From assembly GCA_903930805.1 (NCBI GenBank), contig CAIYZZ010000019.1, forward strand, positions 1-18,769: a stretch of DNA of 18,769 nucleotides, read 5' to 3'. Position 1 is the stretch's first letter; each line of letters begins with the position of its first letter. The translations under genes and the position numbers were made by a program. A model generated the notes under the pieces. The model was given only the letters and a program-made list of their open reading frames with translations. It had not been told where the DNA came from and ran no database searches. Below are positions 7,581-15,455 of the stretch, piece by piece. This DNA is from an uncultured Rhodocyclaceae bacterium (GTDB lineage: Bacteria > Pseudomonadota > Gammaproteobacteria > Burkholderiales > Rhodocyclaceae).

Positions 7581-9152
7581 ATGCGAACCTCTCGCTCGCG
7601 GATTTCTGTGCACATTAGCAGCGACCATAAAACAACCTCTCCCGTCAGGAGCAAAGAAATAAAAATAGCTCAGGCAGTGGTCGACGCGCACTTGGCCGAC
7701 TTCGTTTCGTATGCGACACACGAGGATGTCATTGGGGCGGCCCATTTCCTAAATCAACTTCACGATCTGGGCTGCCACGTTCGAATTTCGTCCAATGTAT
7801 CGGGAAAATTCGATCTCGCAGTCAGTGACGATTACGGGGATCTTATAGCCTTTGCGCAGGAGCTACTCGACATTGATCCAAGTCGGCTACGCGGCACGCC
7901 CAGATGGATGTTCGTGTCGGCATTTGTTTCGTGTGCGCAGACGCTATTTCGGAGGGGAGACCGGACTGGCAGTAGAACATTCTTAATGGCGCACCTGAAA
8001 GCCTGCGGAAGCGCAAGCAACCATTTTGTGCGTGACGTGGAATTGGCGCAGAGTCGCTTCAGTGAGGAAGGCGACCGTGCCTCGGTACTAGTACGTAATT
8101 TGGCTATCGGCGGGATGGATTACCTCGAGCACTTCAAGGGGAAATACTGCAACCACCCGTTCGACGACTTCGAGATTCGGTCTGACGGTGAAATTTTCGT
8201 TTGCTGCCCCTCCTATCTTCCCTATTCCATTGGAAACGTATTCAAGGTGAAATCGGTCGGGGAGATAAAGTCCTCTCAGATGCTTGCCAAACTAAAGGAC
8301 TCCATTGTTCGCCAGGATTTCCGTTACTGCCGCTGGCTGCATTGCGAGAAGATAAAGAACGGATTTCATCCAAAGCCCGATCAGGCTAAGATCGACTACG
8401 CACCCATCGATTTCCGCCTTTCCTACGACCCCACTTGCAACCTGTGGTGCCCCTCCTGTCGAACGGAGAAAATCGTCGCCCGGGGTGAGCAGCGAGAGCG
8501 GTTCATGCAGCTTACTGACGACATCATCTTGCCCCTGCTCAAGACCGCCAACAGTTGCATGATGAGCGGATACGGTGACGTCTTCGCGAGCCGAGCCTGT
8601 CGCAAAATATTGGAAACAACAAATGCAGCGGAATTTCCCAACCTCAAGTTCGACTTCATTACGAATGGCGTTCTATTTAATGCCGAAGAATGGGCAAAGT
8701 TCCAGGGCATTCACTGCATGGCTCGCTCGATTAGGGTCTCGATCGACGCTGCGTGCAAGGCAACCTATGATCAGATCCGACTGGGCGGCAACTGGGACAT
8801 CCTGATGAACAACCTCGAATTCATGGCCTCGCTGCGGCGGCAAAATGTGATTGAGCGTTTCATGATCTCCATGGTGATCCAGGAGGGGAACTTTACGGAG
8901 ATGGTCGAATTTGCACGTATGGCCAAGCGGTTCGGTTGCGATTTCGCCATCTTCGAGCCAATCATGAACTGGAACACCTTCACGGTCGAAGTGTTCGAAC
9001 ACCTAGCAGTTCACTACAGCACTCACCCCCGTCACGCCGAGTTCCAGAGAGAATTAGCGAAAGTTTTCGAAATACTTCCACTTTCAAACGCACAGTCAGT
9101 GCCCAAACTCGGCACCCCGGGGTTTGAGACGCTTGCCTCCACCACTTTCTGA
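7581..9152 (+). CDS. Radical SAM protein with N-terminal SPASM/twitch-like domain (copy 1)
   Basis: A 523-residue protein with reversed domain order. About 30-170 is a helical region of unknown function. About 185-260 is a Cys-rich auxiliary-cluster-like domain: C190 (YCNHPF), C208/C209 (IFVCCPS), then C250 and C255 (FRYCRWLHC). The radical SAM core follows, with CNLWCPSC giving C286, C290 and C293. In ordinary SPASM enzymes the auxiliary domain is C-terminal. Families with an N-terminal twitch domain are known (annotated as twitch domain-containing radical SAM proteins, from memory), and this fits them. The substrate is unknown. The start is uncertain: ATG 7581 is preceded by GGTAGG at short spacing; ATG 7530 and TTG 7467 extend the frame with low-complexity basic residues not shared with copy 2. 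It is a tandem paralogue of the next gene, on the same strand, 193 bases upstream. Confidence 0.88.
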   Translation: MRTSRSRISVHISSDHKTTSPVRSKEIKIAQAVVDAHLADFVSYATHEDVIGAAHFLNQLHDLGCHVRISSNVSGKFDLAVSDDYGDLIAFAQELLDIDPSRLRGTPRWMFVSAFVSCAQTLFRRGDRTGSRTFLMAHLKACGSASNHFVRDVELAQSRFSEEGDRASVLVRNLAIGGMDYLEHFKGKYCNHPFDDFEIRSDGEIFVCCPSYLPYSIGNVFKVKSVGEIKSSQMLAKLKDSIVRQDFRYCRWLHCEKIKNGFHPKPDQAKIDYAPIDFRLSYDPTCNLWCPSCRTEKIVARGEQRERFMQLTDDIILPLLKTANSCMMSGYGDVFASRACRKILETTNAAEFPNLKFDFITNGVLFNAEEWAKFQGIHCMARSIRVSIDAACKATYDQIRLGGNWDILMNNLEFMASLRRQNVIERFMISMVIQEGNFTEMVEFARMAKRFGCDFAIFEPIMNWNTFTVEVFEHLAVHYSTHPRHAEFQRELAKVFEILPLSNAQSVPKLGTPGFETLASTTF

Positions 9153-9212
9153 ACTGGGAGTCTGCGAAAACTTCCAACAAACCTTATTCAGCGTTTCCAA
9201 AGGTAAATTTAG

Positions 9213-9344
9213 ATGTGGTCTAGTAGAAAGTGTTTTATCTGCTTCAAGTGTTTGTTGACTTCACCGTTACACTTCACTTGCAGACATCTACCTGTGAGAG
9301 GCGGGCTAGGATGTAGACGGATGAGCAGGACGAGGGAGGGATAG
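9213..9344 (+). CDS. Possible 43-residue Cys-rich small ORF
   Basis: An ATG at 9213, preceded by AAAGG (9199-9203), opens 43 codons ending in TAG at 9342-9344, one base before the GTG start of the next radical SAM gene. The product would be basic with five cysteines (7, 10, 13, 23, 34), three of them in a CFICFKC motif. Position and composition would suit a peptide substrate or a coupling leader ORF for the flanking radical SAM enzymes. A chance ORF is at least as likely: there is no homology to judge by and the codon content shows nothing decisive. Confidence 0.2.
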   Translation: MWSSRKCFICFKCLLTSPLHFTCRHLPVRGGLGCRRMSRTREG

Positions 9345-9345
9345 C

Positions 9346-11001
9346 GTGCCATCTTTTGAGGAAGCCCCAGAACCCAGGGTTGTGTCGCGACCGCATGGGT
9401 GGTCGAGAACATTAGGCTTTGGAATGCAACGACAGGCAGATGTAGTCTCAAACGTGAATGTGGCCTCAATAGGCGAACTACCTGAGCCTACCTTGGCCGA
9501 GACACTCGATCAACTTGCGTTACATATCGCACGAGAGGACATCACAGGCGGCGCGCACTTCTTGAACTGCCTTCACGATCGAGGCTGCGGTTTGGAAGTT
9601 AGATCAGGAAATGGTGCGATTAGTTTGCGGATCTCCGACGAGCCTCCAGATTTTCCGGCTCTGCTTGAAAGATTACTTGATCTTGATGTTCGACTTCCGC
9701 GACCAGCGAGACTGGCGCTGGTTACCGCCGTTATCTCTTGCGCGCAAACCCTCTACCGACGAGGCGATCCGGATGGTGCGCAGGCGTTTTTGGATATCCA
9801 CTTGAAACGTCATGGCGCGAACCACGTGATCGAGGATGTTTCCATGGCGCAGGCGCGCTTTACACAAGAGGGTGAAACCGCACATGTGCTGGTTCGCAAT
9901 CTCGCCATAGGAGGTCTTGATTACCGAGAATACTTCAAGGACAAGTATTGTGGGCGACCTTTTGATACCCTCGAAATCAGATTTGATGGTGAGATCTTCA
10001 ACTGCTGCCCGTCCTTGGTTCCCGACTCGATCGGCAACGCCTATGGGCTGAACACCGCAGACGAACTGAAAGCATCGCCCAAACTCGCGAACTCGCTCGA
10101 CGCAATTCTGTCACAAGATTTTCGTTACTGCCGCTGGCTCCATTGTGACCTCATCATGAGTGATCACCTATTGAAACGAGCTGCTGCACTGAAGACAATC
10201 TATGCGCCCGAGTTTGTGATGCTCTCCTACGATCCAACTTGCAATCTGCGGTGCCCGTCGTGCCGGACGGAAAAGATCGTCGCAAAGGGCGCACAGCAGG
10301 ACCAGATCCTAAAGCTCACCGGGCAATTCGTGATACCACTCTTGAAAGGCGCAAGCTATTGCATGATGAACGGCTATGGCGACGTGTTCTCTAGTCGAGC
10401 CTGTCGCCGCATTCTAGAGGCATCGAATCCGGAAGAATTTCCCAACCTGAAATATGGCTTCATCACCAATGGCATCCTCTTCACACGGGCGCAATGGCAG
10501 CAGTTCCCTGGCATTCATCGAATGACCCGGTACATCCGTATCTCGATCGATGCGGCCAGGAGAGAGACCTACGATCGCCTTCGACTCGGTGGCGACTGGG
10601 ACATTCTCATGGAGAATCTTGATTTCATATCCCAGTTACGGCGCTCGGGCATGATCGATCTCTTTGACATTCACATGGTCGTGCAGGAAGATAATTTCGA
10701 GGAAATGGTTGAGTTTGGTCGGCTCGGACAGCGTCTCGGCTGCGACAAAGTGATGTACGACCCGCTCATGAACTGGAATTCTTACCCGTTGGACGAACTG
10801 AAGCGACGATCGGTTCATGCGCCCGATCACCCGAGGCATCCCGAATTCTTGGCGATGGCCAAAGAAGTGACCCGCATTATGCCGAGTATCGCGCCTATGG
10901 CCGGCAGTCATGACAAATCCCTGTCGGCCCAACAGCCTCAAACGGTGGCAATTTTGAATTTTGGGGCTCTCTATCGTGTGGTTGATGTCACCTATTCGTA
11001 A
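9346..11001 (+). CDS. Radical SAM protein with N-terminal SPASM/twitch-like domain (copy 2)
   Basis: A 551-residue paralogue of the preceding radical SAM gene, collinear from about residue 55 on. The auxiliary-domain cysteines are C202 (YCGRPF), C220/C221 (IFNCCPS) and C262/C267 (FRYCRWLHC). The radical SAM core motif is CNLRCPSC (C299, C303, C306). The stretch between auxiliary domain and core is closely shared with copy 1, for example QDFRYCRWLHC and LSYDPTCNL. The usual 'GGE' SAM-contact region reads CMMNGYGDVF. The first roughly 45 residues and the last 35 are not shared. It starts at GTG 9346 with a strong GAGGGAGGG Shine-Dalgarno five bases upstream. It probably shares a transcript with copy 1. 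Two related but diverged enzymes side by side suggest sequential or alternative substrates; the reaction is unknown. Confidence 0.9.
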   Translation: MPSFEEAPEPRVVSRPHGWSRTLGFGMQRQADVVSNVNVASIGELPEPTLAETLDQLALHIAREDITGGAHFLNCLHDRGCGLEVRSGNGAISLRISDEPPDFPALLERLLDLDVRLPRPARLALVTAVISCAQTLYRRGDPDGAQAFLDIHLKRHGANHVIEDVSMAQARFTQEGETAHVLVRNLAIGGLDYREYFKDKYCGRPFDTLEIRFDGEIFNCCPSLVPDSIGNAYGLNTADELKASPKLANSLDAILSQDFRYCRWLHCDLIMSDHLLKRAAALKTIYAPEFVMLSYDPTCNLRCPSCRTEKIVAKGAQQDQILKLTGQFVIPLLKGASYCMMNGYGDVFSSRACRRILEASNPEEFPNLKYGFITNGILFTRAQWQQFPGIHRMTRYIRISIDAARRETYDRLRLGGDWDILMENLDFISQLRRSGMIDLFDIHMVVQEDNFEEMVEFGRLGQRLGCDKVMYDPLMNWNSYPLDELKRRSVHAPDHPRHPEFLAMAKEVTRIMPSIAPMAGSHDKSLSAQQPQTVAILNFGALYRVVDVTYS

Positions 11002-11146
11002 CAATTGATGAGAAACGACCTATCCTGACCCGGGTTGTTTATCTCGGATGAACACGCTCACTTTTTATCGACCGACAACTCGCGATACACCCGAATGATA
11101 TTTCAGCGGTTCGCCCTGCGCCTCGAAAAGGTGCATATCGCGTTAA
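11002..11146. other. Convergent intergenic region with possible truncated ORF
   Basis: About 145 bases lie between the end of the plus-strand radical SAM pair and the end of the long minus-strand operon. No clear intrinsic terminator with a T-tract was seen. On the minus strand, 10 bases after the last operon gene's stop, an ATG at 11136 opens a 23-codon frame ending at 11065 (MHLFEAQGEPLKYH at its N-terminus). It has no Shine-Dalgarno and may be chance, or the first codons of a further operon gene lost at this junction. Confidence 0.3.
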
Positions 11147-12268
11147 TCAGATAAAATTAATATGCTGGGGTATAGGTCCTTGAGGTTTAATGCTTGCTTG
11201 CCCCGTTACATAGGCATCTAGCTCTTCGTTGACCTTGTGCTGTAAGCAGAGTGTTCCGCACATAGTTTGGGCGTTGAATTCTGACGAGGCAAGATAGTTC
11301 ATCACCTCCCAGTATTCATCACTGGCCCAGATGTCCTTGAATCGTTTGTCGCAAATATTGCCAATGTGTAGTTTCTTGTAGCGCTCGTTGAACAGCATGC
11401 CGCATGGTGCCACCAGGCCGGACCCCGAAAGCTGGATGATGAACGGCGGCCCGTAGCAACGCTGGTAGCTGCGCTTTTCCCCGGCAGTGATCTTGGACCA
11501 TTTCACCGACACCTGATAGTCTGCCTCTGACATGGCCTCGGCCGCGCGCAGAATGTCATACAGACTCTTGTAGCCCTGATAATTGACGCCAAGATCACCA
11601 TCTTCGTTGTCGCTGCAATGCTTGATAACGCAGTAGTCGACGCCCAACTCTCGTCCCAGTCGTGCCAGGGGAAGCACCTGATCCCCGAATTCCGGCATCA
11701 GGACCATCTGCAGGCCGATGGTCACCGTCAGACCGTGCTCCCGTTTGATTCGCACCATGTGACGCACGTTGTCTAGCACGCGATCGTAGAATGATTCCTT
11801 GACTCCCATGATCTCGGCATAACGCTTGCGCTCACCGGCCGAGATATTGACGCGCAGATACGTCATATGGGGCAGGATGCTTTCCAACACGTCGGGGGTC
11901 AGCAGAAAGGCATTAGTGCCGGTAGCCATGGAAATTCCCAATTCGCTGCCACGCACGATGGTATCCGCAAAGACTGGGGAGACGCTGCTTTCACCATCCG
12001 AAACCAGGCTGATGCCCTTGACGCCGATTTCTGCGCAATCCTCGAGAAAATCGTAAATGACCTCGCGCGTGATGATCTTGCGATCATTCTCCTGCAAGGT
12101 GGCATAACAATAGGTGCAGGCATAGTTGCAAGCCCGCGTGAGCGCCATGTCGATGGTAATGGGGGCGATACGTTCGCCGCGCTCCCACGCCTTGACACGA
12201 TCCAGATGCCACGCGATCTTCGTGCCGTCGAGGATAAGTTCGGTATGTTCGGGCAGGGTAGATGACAT
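11147..12268 (-). CDS. Radical SAM/SPASM domain protein
   Basis: A 373-residue radical SAM enzyme. CNYACTYC gives C47, C51 and C54 for the SAM cluster. The C-terminal SPASM-type region contains C271 (QRCYGPP), C289 (VAPCGM), C306 and C337/C341 (MCGTLC), with the usual HIGNI..KRFKDIWASDEYW connector at about 301-320. Residues 86-94 (GISLVSDGE) occupy the place of the 'GGEP' SAM-binding strand. The tail ends QHINFI, matching the tail of the remnant just upstream. It is the last gene of the minus-strand operon, starting 10 bases after the remnant's stop; only a weak GAGTGA precedes ATG 12268, so translational coupling is likely. The reaction is unknown; it may modify a sugar or attached group made with the E1 pair encoded upstream. 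Confidence 0.9.
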   Translation of the reverse strand: MSSTLPEHTELILDGTKIAWHLDRVKAWERGERIAPITIDMALTRACNYACTYCYATLQENDRKIITREVIYDFLEDCAEIGVKGISLVSDGESSVSPVFADTIVRGSELGISMATGTNAFLLTPDVLESILPHMTYLRVNISAGERKRYAEIMGVKESFYDRVLDNVRHMVRIKREHGLTVTIGLQMVLMPEFGDQVLPLARLGRELGVDYCVIKHCSDNEDGDLGVNYQGYKSLYDILRAAEAMSEADYQVSVKWSKITAGEKRSYQRCYGPPFIIQLSGSGLVAPCGMLFNERYKKLHIGNICDKRFKDIWASDEYWEVMNYLASSEFNAQTMCGTLCLQHKVNEELDAYVTGQASIKPQGPIPQHINFI

Positions 12269-12278
12269 ATTGCGTCAC

Positions 12279-12452
12279 TCAGATGAAGTTGATGTTCGGA
12301 ACGTCCTGCCGCACCAACCGGTCGAGATAGCGATTCACCTCATCCATTCGGCAGTTCAAGCGGCACTCGCGAATATCGAGGTCCCCGCGGTCATACTGAA
12401 AACTTTGCTGACGGTGCTCCCCCTCCCAGTTCGCGCTGAATGAACTGTACAT
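12279..12452 (-). pseudogene. C-terminal SPASM remnant of a radical SAM gene
   Basis: About 57 codons (from ATG 12452 to TGA 12279) read as the end of a SPASM-type radical SAM protein. A WEGEHRQQSF segment sits where the '..IW.S.....' connector normally does, then DIRECRLNCRMDEVNRYL with the terminal Cys pair, then a PNINFI tail. The tail and Cys pair line up with C337/C341 and the HINFI end of the next gene. No radical SAM core or N-terminal half exists: upstream lies the intact E1 beta stop codon at 12469, only 16 bases before the ATG. I read it as the stub of a deleted gene, though a short expressed peptide cannot be excluded because the frame is open and lies inside a tight operon. Confidence 0.7.
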
Positions 12453-12468
12453 AGAAATGACGGGGTTC

Positions 12469-13542
12469 CTAAAAGGGACCGCAGAAGTCTTTCTGGGGAA
12501 CATCGTGAGGCGTCTTGCGCGCCAGTTGTGCCACCAGCACTTCATCGGTCACGGCCACGCCCAGTTGGGCAACGACCGCACGTGCTATAGACAAAGCATC
12601 GGGATAATAGTTGCGTGCCAGATGCTGGGAGGTTGGTGCAGGCAGATCAGGCAGTGCAATTCTGCGTGGCGCACTGCGCAGGGCACCGAAGGCACGTTCG
12701 ACAACCCCGGCGACCACTTCGCCGGCAACGCTGCCAGTCTTCCAGGCCGTATCGGCCACCAGCAGATGCCCTGTCCGTTGTACGGAAGCCGTAATGGTCG
12801 CGAAATCGATGGGGCGTACCGAGCGGGCATCAATCACCTCGAGGTTGATACCTTGCTGCGCCAGGACCGTAGCCGCTAGCAGTGCCTCGACTACCATGTA
12901 GGAAAAAGCGACCAACGTGGCATCTGTCCCTGCTCGGCGAATCACCGCCTGATCCAAGGGCACCTCGTAAGTTTCTTCCGGTACCTGATCGACCAAGCCA
13001 TGCAACCAGCGATGCTCAAGAAAAATGACCGGATTGTCATCGCGAATGGCCGCGATGAGCATGCCCTTTGCGTCATGACCACTGGTCGGCATGACCACTT
13101 TGAGACCGGGTACATGTGCAAACAGGGCCTGCAAGCTCTGCGCATGTTGCGGCCCCTGCCCCCAGCCGCGCCCTATGATGGCGCGAATGACCAGCGGCAC
13201 GCTTGCCTGACCGGCAAACATGTAACGCCACTTGGCGGCATTGTTGATGATCTGGTCCATTGCCAGCAACATGAAGTCGACGCGCTGATGGACCATGATC
13301 GGGCGCATTCCGCTGATGGCCGCACCAATGCAAATGCCTGTCATGCCATTTTCCGCCAGCGGCATGTCGAAAACGCGCTGCGAACCGAAGCGTTCCTGCA
13401 ACCCCGCCGTCGTACCGAACACGGCCTTCTCGTCGGGCACTCCCTCGCCAATAAGGATGACTCGCTCATCCGCAGCCATTGCCTGCACGGTGGCCTCGCA
13501 AATTGCCTCGGCCTGCGTCAAGGTGCGTACTGTTTCAGCCAT
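12469..13542 (-). CDS. Thiamine-diphosphate E1 component, beta subunit
   Basis: A 357-residue homologue of the beta subunit of pyruvate/acetoin/branched-chain 2-oxoacid dehydrogenase E1. PLAENGMTG (61-69) contains the Glu (E64) that activates the thiamine diphosphate aminopyrimidine. GRGWGQGPQHAQSL (124-137) carries the active-site His region (H133). The C-terminal half is the transketolase-C domain (LEVIDARSVRPID, about 255-270). The frame is open further upstream, but MAETVRTLTQ at 13542 is the family-like start and it overlaps the alpha gene's end by 8 bases. With the alpha subunit it would form an alpha2beta2 enzyme that decarboxylates a 2-oxoacid. No E2 or E3 gene is present nearby, so the acyl or hydroxyalkyl group may go to a small acceptor rather than lipoamide (inference). 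Confidence 0.92.
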   Translation of the reverse strand: MAETVRTLTQAEAICEATVQAMAADERVILIGEGVPDEKAVFGTTAGLQERFGSQRVFDMPLAENGMTGICIGAAISGMRPIMVHQRVDFMLLAMDQIINNAAKWRYMFAGQASVPLVIRAIIGRGWGQGPQHAQSLQALFAHVPGLKVVMPTSGHDAKGMLIAAIRDDNPVIFLEHRWLHGLVDQVPEETYEVPLDQAVIRRAGTDATLVAFSYMVVEALLAATVLAQQGINLEVIDARSVRPIDFATITASVQRTGHLLVADTAWKTGSVAGEVVAGVVERAFGALRSAPRRIALPDLPAPTSQHLARNYYPDALSIARAVVAQLGVAVTDEVLVAQLARKTPHDVPQKDFCGPF

Positions 13543-14488
13543 GGAGGTATCCGGCCAGATTCTGGTCGCAGGGATGCGTACCGCCGATGGCAGCGGCAAT
13601 GGCACCATCGATCTCCGCGGCAATCTCGATTTTGGCTTGAGCAATGAATGCAGCACCGTCTGCCTCGGCCGTCAGACGCTCTTGCAGCCGATGGATCGGG
13701 CAATGCGCCTGCCAGTTCGCCAACTCCCCGGCAGGACGATAACCCAGATCGTCATCCCAGTTGGGGCCACAGTGTTCGCGCCAGCGGTAAGTCGCGCACT
13801 CAAGGAAAACTGGTCGACCGCCGGCGCGCAATGCCTGGACCGCTCCGGTGGTCGCAGCAAACACGGCCTCGACATCATTGCCATTGGCCGTCAGCACCTG
13901 GCAGCCGTGTGCTGCGGCAATGCCATGTATCGGCCTGTCGGGCTGGCGCGAAGACAGGCGGGTATAGCAGGCGTAGAGATTGTTTTCGCAAACGAAAAGC
14001 ACCGGCAAGGAGTGCAGCACGGCAAAGTTGATCGACTCGTGCATCACCCCTTCCTCGAACGTGCCATCCCCAAAGAAAACGGCTATCACACGCTGCAGGC
14101 CCTGCAAACGTGCAGCCCAGGCAGCGCCAACGGCAAGAGGTATGGTCGCCCCGACGATAGGCACAGCTCCAAGAAAATCTACCGCGGGATCGATCATGTG
14201 CATCGAACCGCCGATGCCACGACAACACCCCTCTTCCATGCCATAGATTTCAGCCAGCATCGCCTTGAGGTTGCCCCCCTTGGCCAGATAATGCGCATGG
14301 GCACGATGATTCGAAAAAACACCATCATCGCCGGCAAGTGCGGAGCATACGCCAACCGCCACTCCTTCCTGACCAATCGACAAATGGATCGGGCAGCGCA
14401 TTTCCTGCTCGCGGTAACGCTCCGCGATGGCCTCCTCGACCATGCGGATGCGCAGCATATCCCGATAGAGCTTGCGGATTTCGTTCAT
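13535..14488 (-). CDS. Thiamine-diphosphate E1 component, alpha subunit
   Basis: A 317-residue E1 alpha-type protein. The thiamine-diphosphate/Mg motif runs from GDG (140-142) to NN (169-170). HRAHAHYLAKG (61-71) and GIGGSMHMID (91-100) are conserved family segments, the latter the region regulated by phosphorylation in eukaryotic homologues. CPIHLSIGQEGVAVG (32-46) is the N-terminal hallmark. The length is typical of the bacterial heterotetrameric type. It starts seven bases after the GT9 stop with no clear Shine-Dalgarno, suggesting translational coupling, and overlaps the beta gene. E1 pairs inside glycan clusters are candidates for attaching acyl-derived carbons to sugars or forming acyloins; that is inference. 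A stand-alone catabolic acetoin-type enzyme is the main alternative, but E2 and E3 are missing. Confidence 0.92.
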   Translation of the reverse strand: MNEIRKLYRDMLRIRMVEEAIAERYREQEMRCPIHLSIGQEGVAVGVCSALAGDDGVFSNHRAHAHYLAKGGNLKAMLAEIYGMEEGCCRGIGGSMHMIDPAVDFLGAVPIVGATIPLAVGAAWAARLQGLQRVIAVFFGDGTFEEGVMHESINFAVLHSLPVLFVCENNLYACYTRLSSRQPDRPIHGIAAAHGCQVLTANGNDVEAVFAATTGAVQALRAGGRPVFLECATYRWREHCGPNWDDDLGYRPAGELANWQAHCPIHRLQERLTAEADGAAFIAQAKIEIAAEIDGAIAAAIGGTHPCDQNLAGYLHG

Positions 14489-14495
14489 TCAGGAT

Positions 14496-15455
14496 TTAGA
14501 TATTCAGGATCCGGCGGACAGTCTTAGCAACCTGACCGACCTCGATATGACTCATGCATGTCGTGGGCTGCGCACAGGTGTTTTCAATGCAGGGGATGCA
14601 CTCCCACTCTAGTGGGGGAGTGATCCGCACCAGTTGCGGGGCGTAAACCTCTGAGGCGATGGTCGGCCCGAACAGGGCAACCACAGGCTTGCCGAGCGCC
14701 AGCGCAATATGCAACCCAAGCGAATCGTTGGTCACCAGCATGCGGCAACTGGCAATCCACTCGATGTAGTCCTCAATATCGTTCTCGCCCTGCTGCCAAC
14801 AAACCGAGAATTCCGGGGACAACTCCTCGTAAAGCCGCTTCCAGTCATCCTCCGGCCAGCGCTTCAAGGGAAACTTCTTGCCGATCAGGTGGTTCAGACC
14901 GACATCGTAACGGACCGGGGAAATCGGCTGGTGGCCAAGTACATAGGGTTGCTCTGCATAGCGATGGCCGAGCATCTCGTAAAGAATCGTCGACCACGAC
15001 TTCTCCTTGCTGCGCTTGGCCGTCGGATTGCGCGTGATGTGCAAAGCCTCGTCAGAGTGATCATAGGCCACCGCCGTATGCGTCTGGGGGTCAAGACGGA
15101 AGCCAAAGCGCCGCCAGGCGGGAATACGGTCTGACACGGCGCAGATGCCAGGCTCCTTCTCGAAATTGATCACGACGTCAAACCATTCGGAAAGCAACAA
15201 ATGCGGAGTAAAGGGATTGATGACCAGCAATCGATCGATATAAGGATTCCCCTTCAGCAAAGGTACCCCCTTCTGGTCTGCCAACCACGTCACCTCATGT
15301 GTTTCGGGCGGAAATAGATGCAGGATGACAGTCGTGCGCAGAATGTCACCAAGGCTGACGACACCACTATTGTCAGGGTCTAACGTTTCGCTGTAGCCTG
15401 GCTTGATGATGAGTACGCGTTCGCGTCTGCTGCGTGGGCGCGATTCAGCTTGCAT
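14496..15455 (-). CDS. Glycosyltransferase family 9 (heptosyltransferase-like)
   Basis: A 319-residue GT-B protein of the ADP-heptose:LPS heptosyltransferase superfamily. SLGDILRTT (34-42) is the N-terminal acceptor-side loop; VTNDSLGLHIALALGKPVV (241-259) followed by ALFGPT is the donor-binding signature. Near the C-terminus C286, C289, C294 and C300 form the Cys-rich loop seen in many GT9 proteins. It probably acts at the cytoplasmic face of the inner membrane; no signal peptide is present. The donor may not be heptose, since family members also use other nucleotide sugars. ATG 15455 overlaps the preceding radical SAM gene by 11 bases and has AAAAGGAAG upstream, so the two are co-translated. 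The basic first 13 residues may be loosely membrane-associated. Confidence 0.88.
   Translation of the reverse strand: MQAESRPRSRRERVLIIKPGYSETLDPDNSGVVSLGDILRTTVILHLFPPETHEVTWLADQKGVPLLKGNPYIDRLLVINPFTPHLLLSEWFDVVINFEKEPGICAVSDRIPAWRRFGFRLDPQTHTAVAYDHSDEALHITRNPTAKRSKEKSWSTILYEMLGHRYAEQPYVLGHQPISPVRYDVGLNHLIGKKFPLKRWPEDDWKRLYEELSPEFSVCWQQGENDIEDYIEWIASCRMLVTNDSLGLHIALALGKPVVALFGPTIASEVYAPQLVRITPPLEWECIPCIENTCAQPTTCMSHIEVGQVAKTVRRILNI

Noticed and set aside
9240..9285. AGTGT...ACACT inverted repeat and TTGACT hexamer upstream of copy 2
   Set aside because: The stem is five base pairs with a long loop and no T-tract, and no -10 hexamer follows TTGACT at suitable spacing; it is not convincing as terminator or promoter.
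12453..12545. Upstream extension of the radical SAM remnant frame into E1 beta
   Set aside because: This stretch overlaps the E1 beta C-terminus in another frame and carries no SPASM-like sequence, so it was left out of the pseudogene.
13295..14527. A 410-codon plus-strand open frame opposite the E1 genes
   Set aside because: It is antisense to two clearly recognised E1 subunit genes in high-scoring conserved regions and its product has no domain-like sequence.
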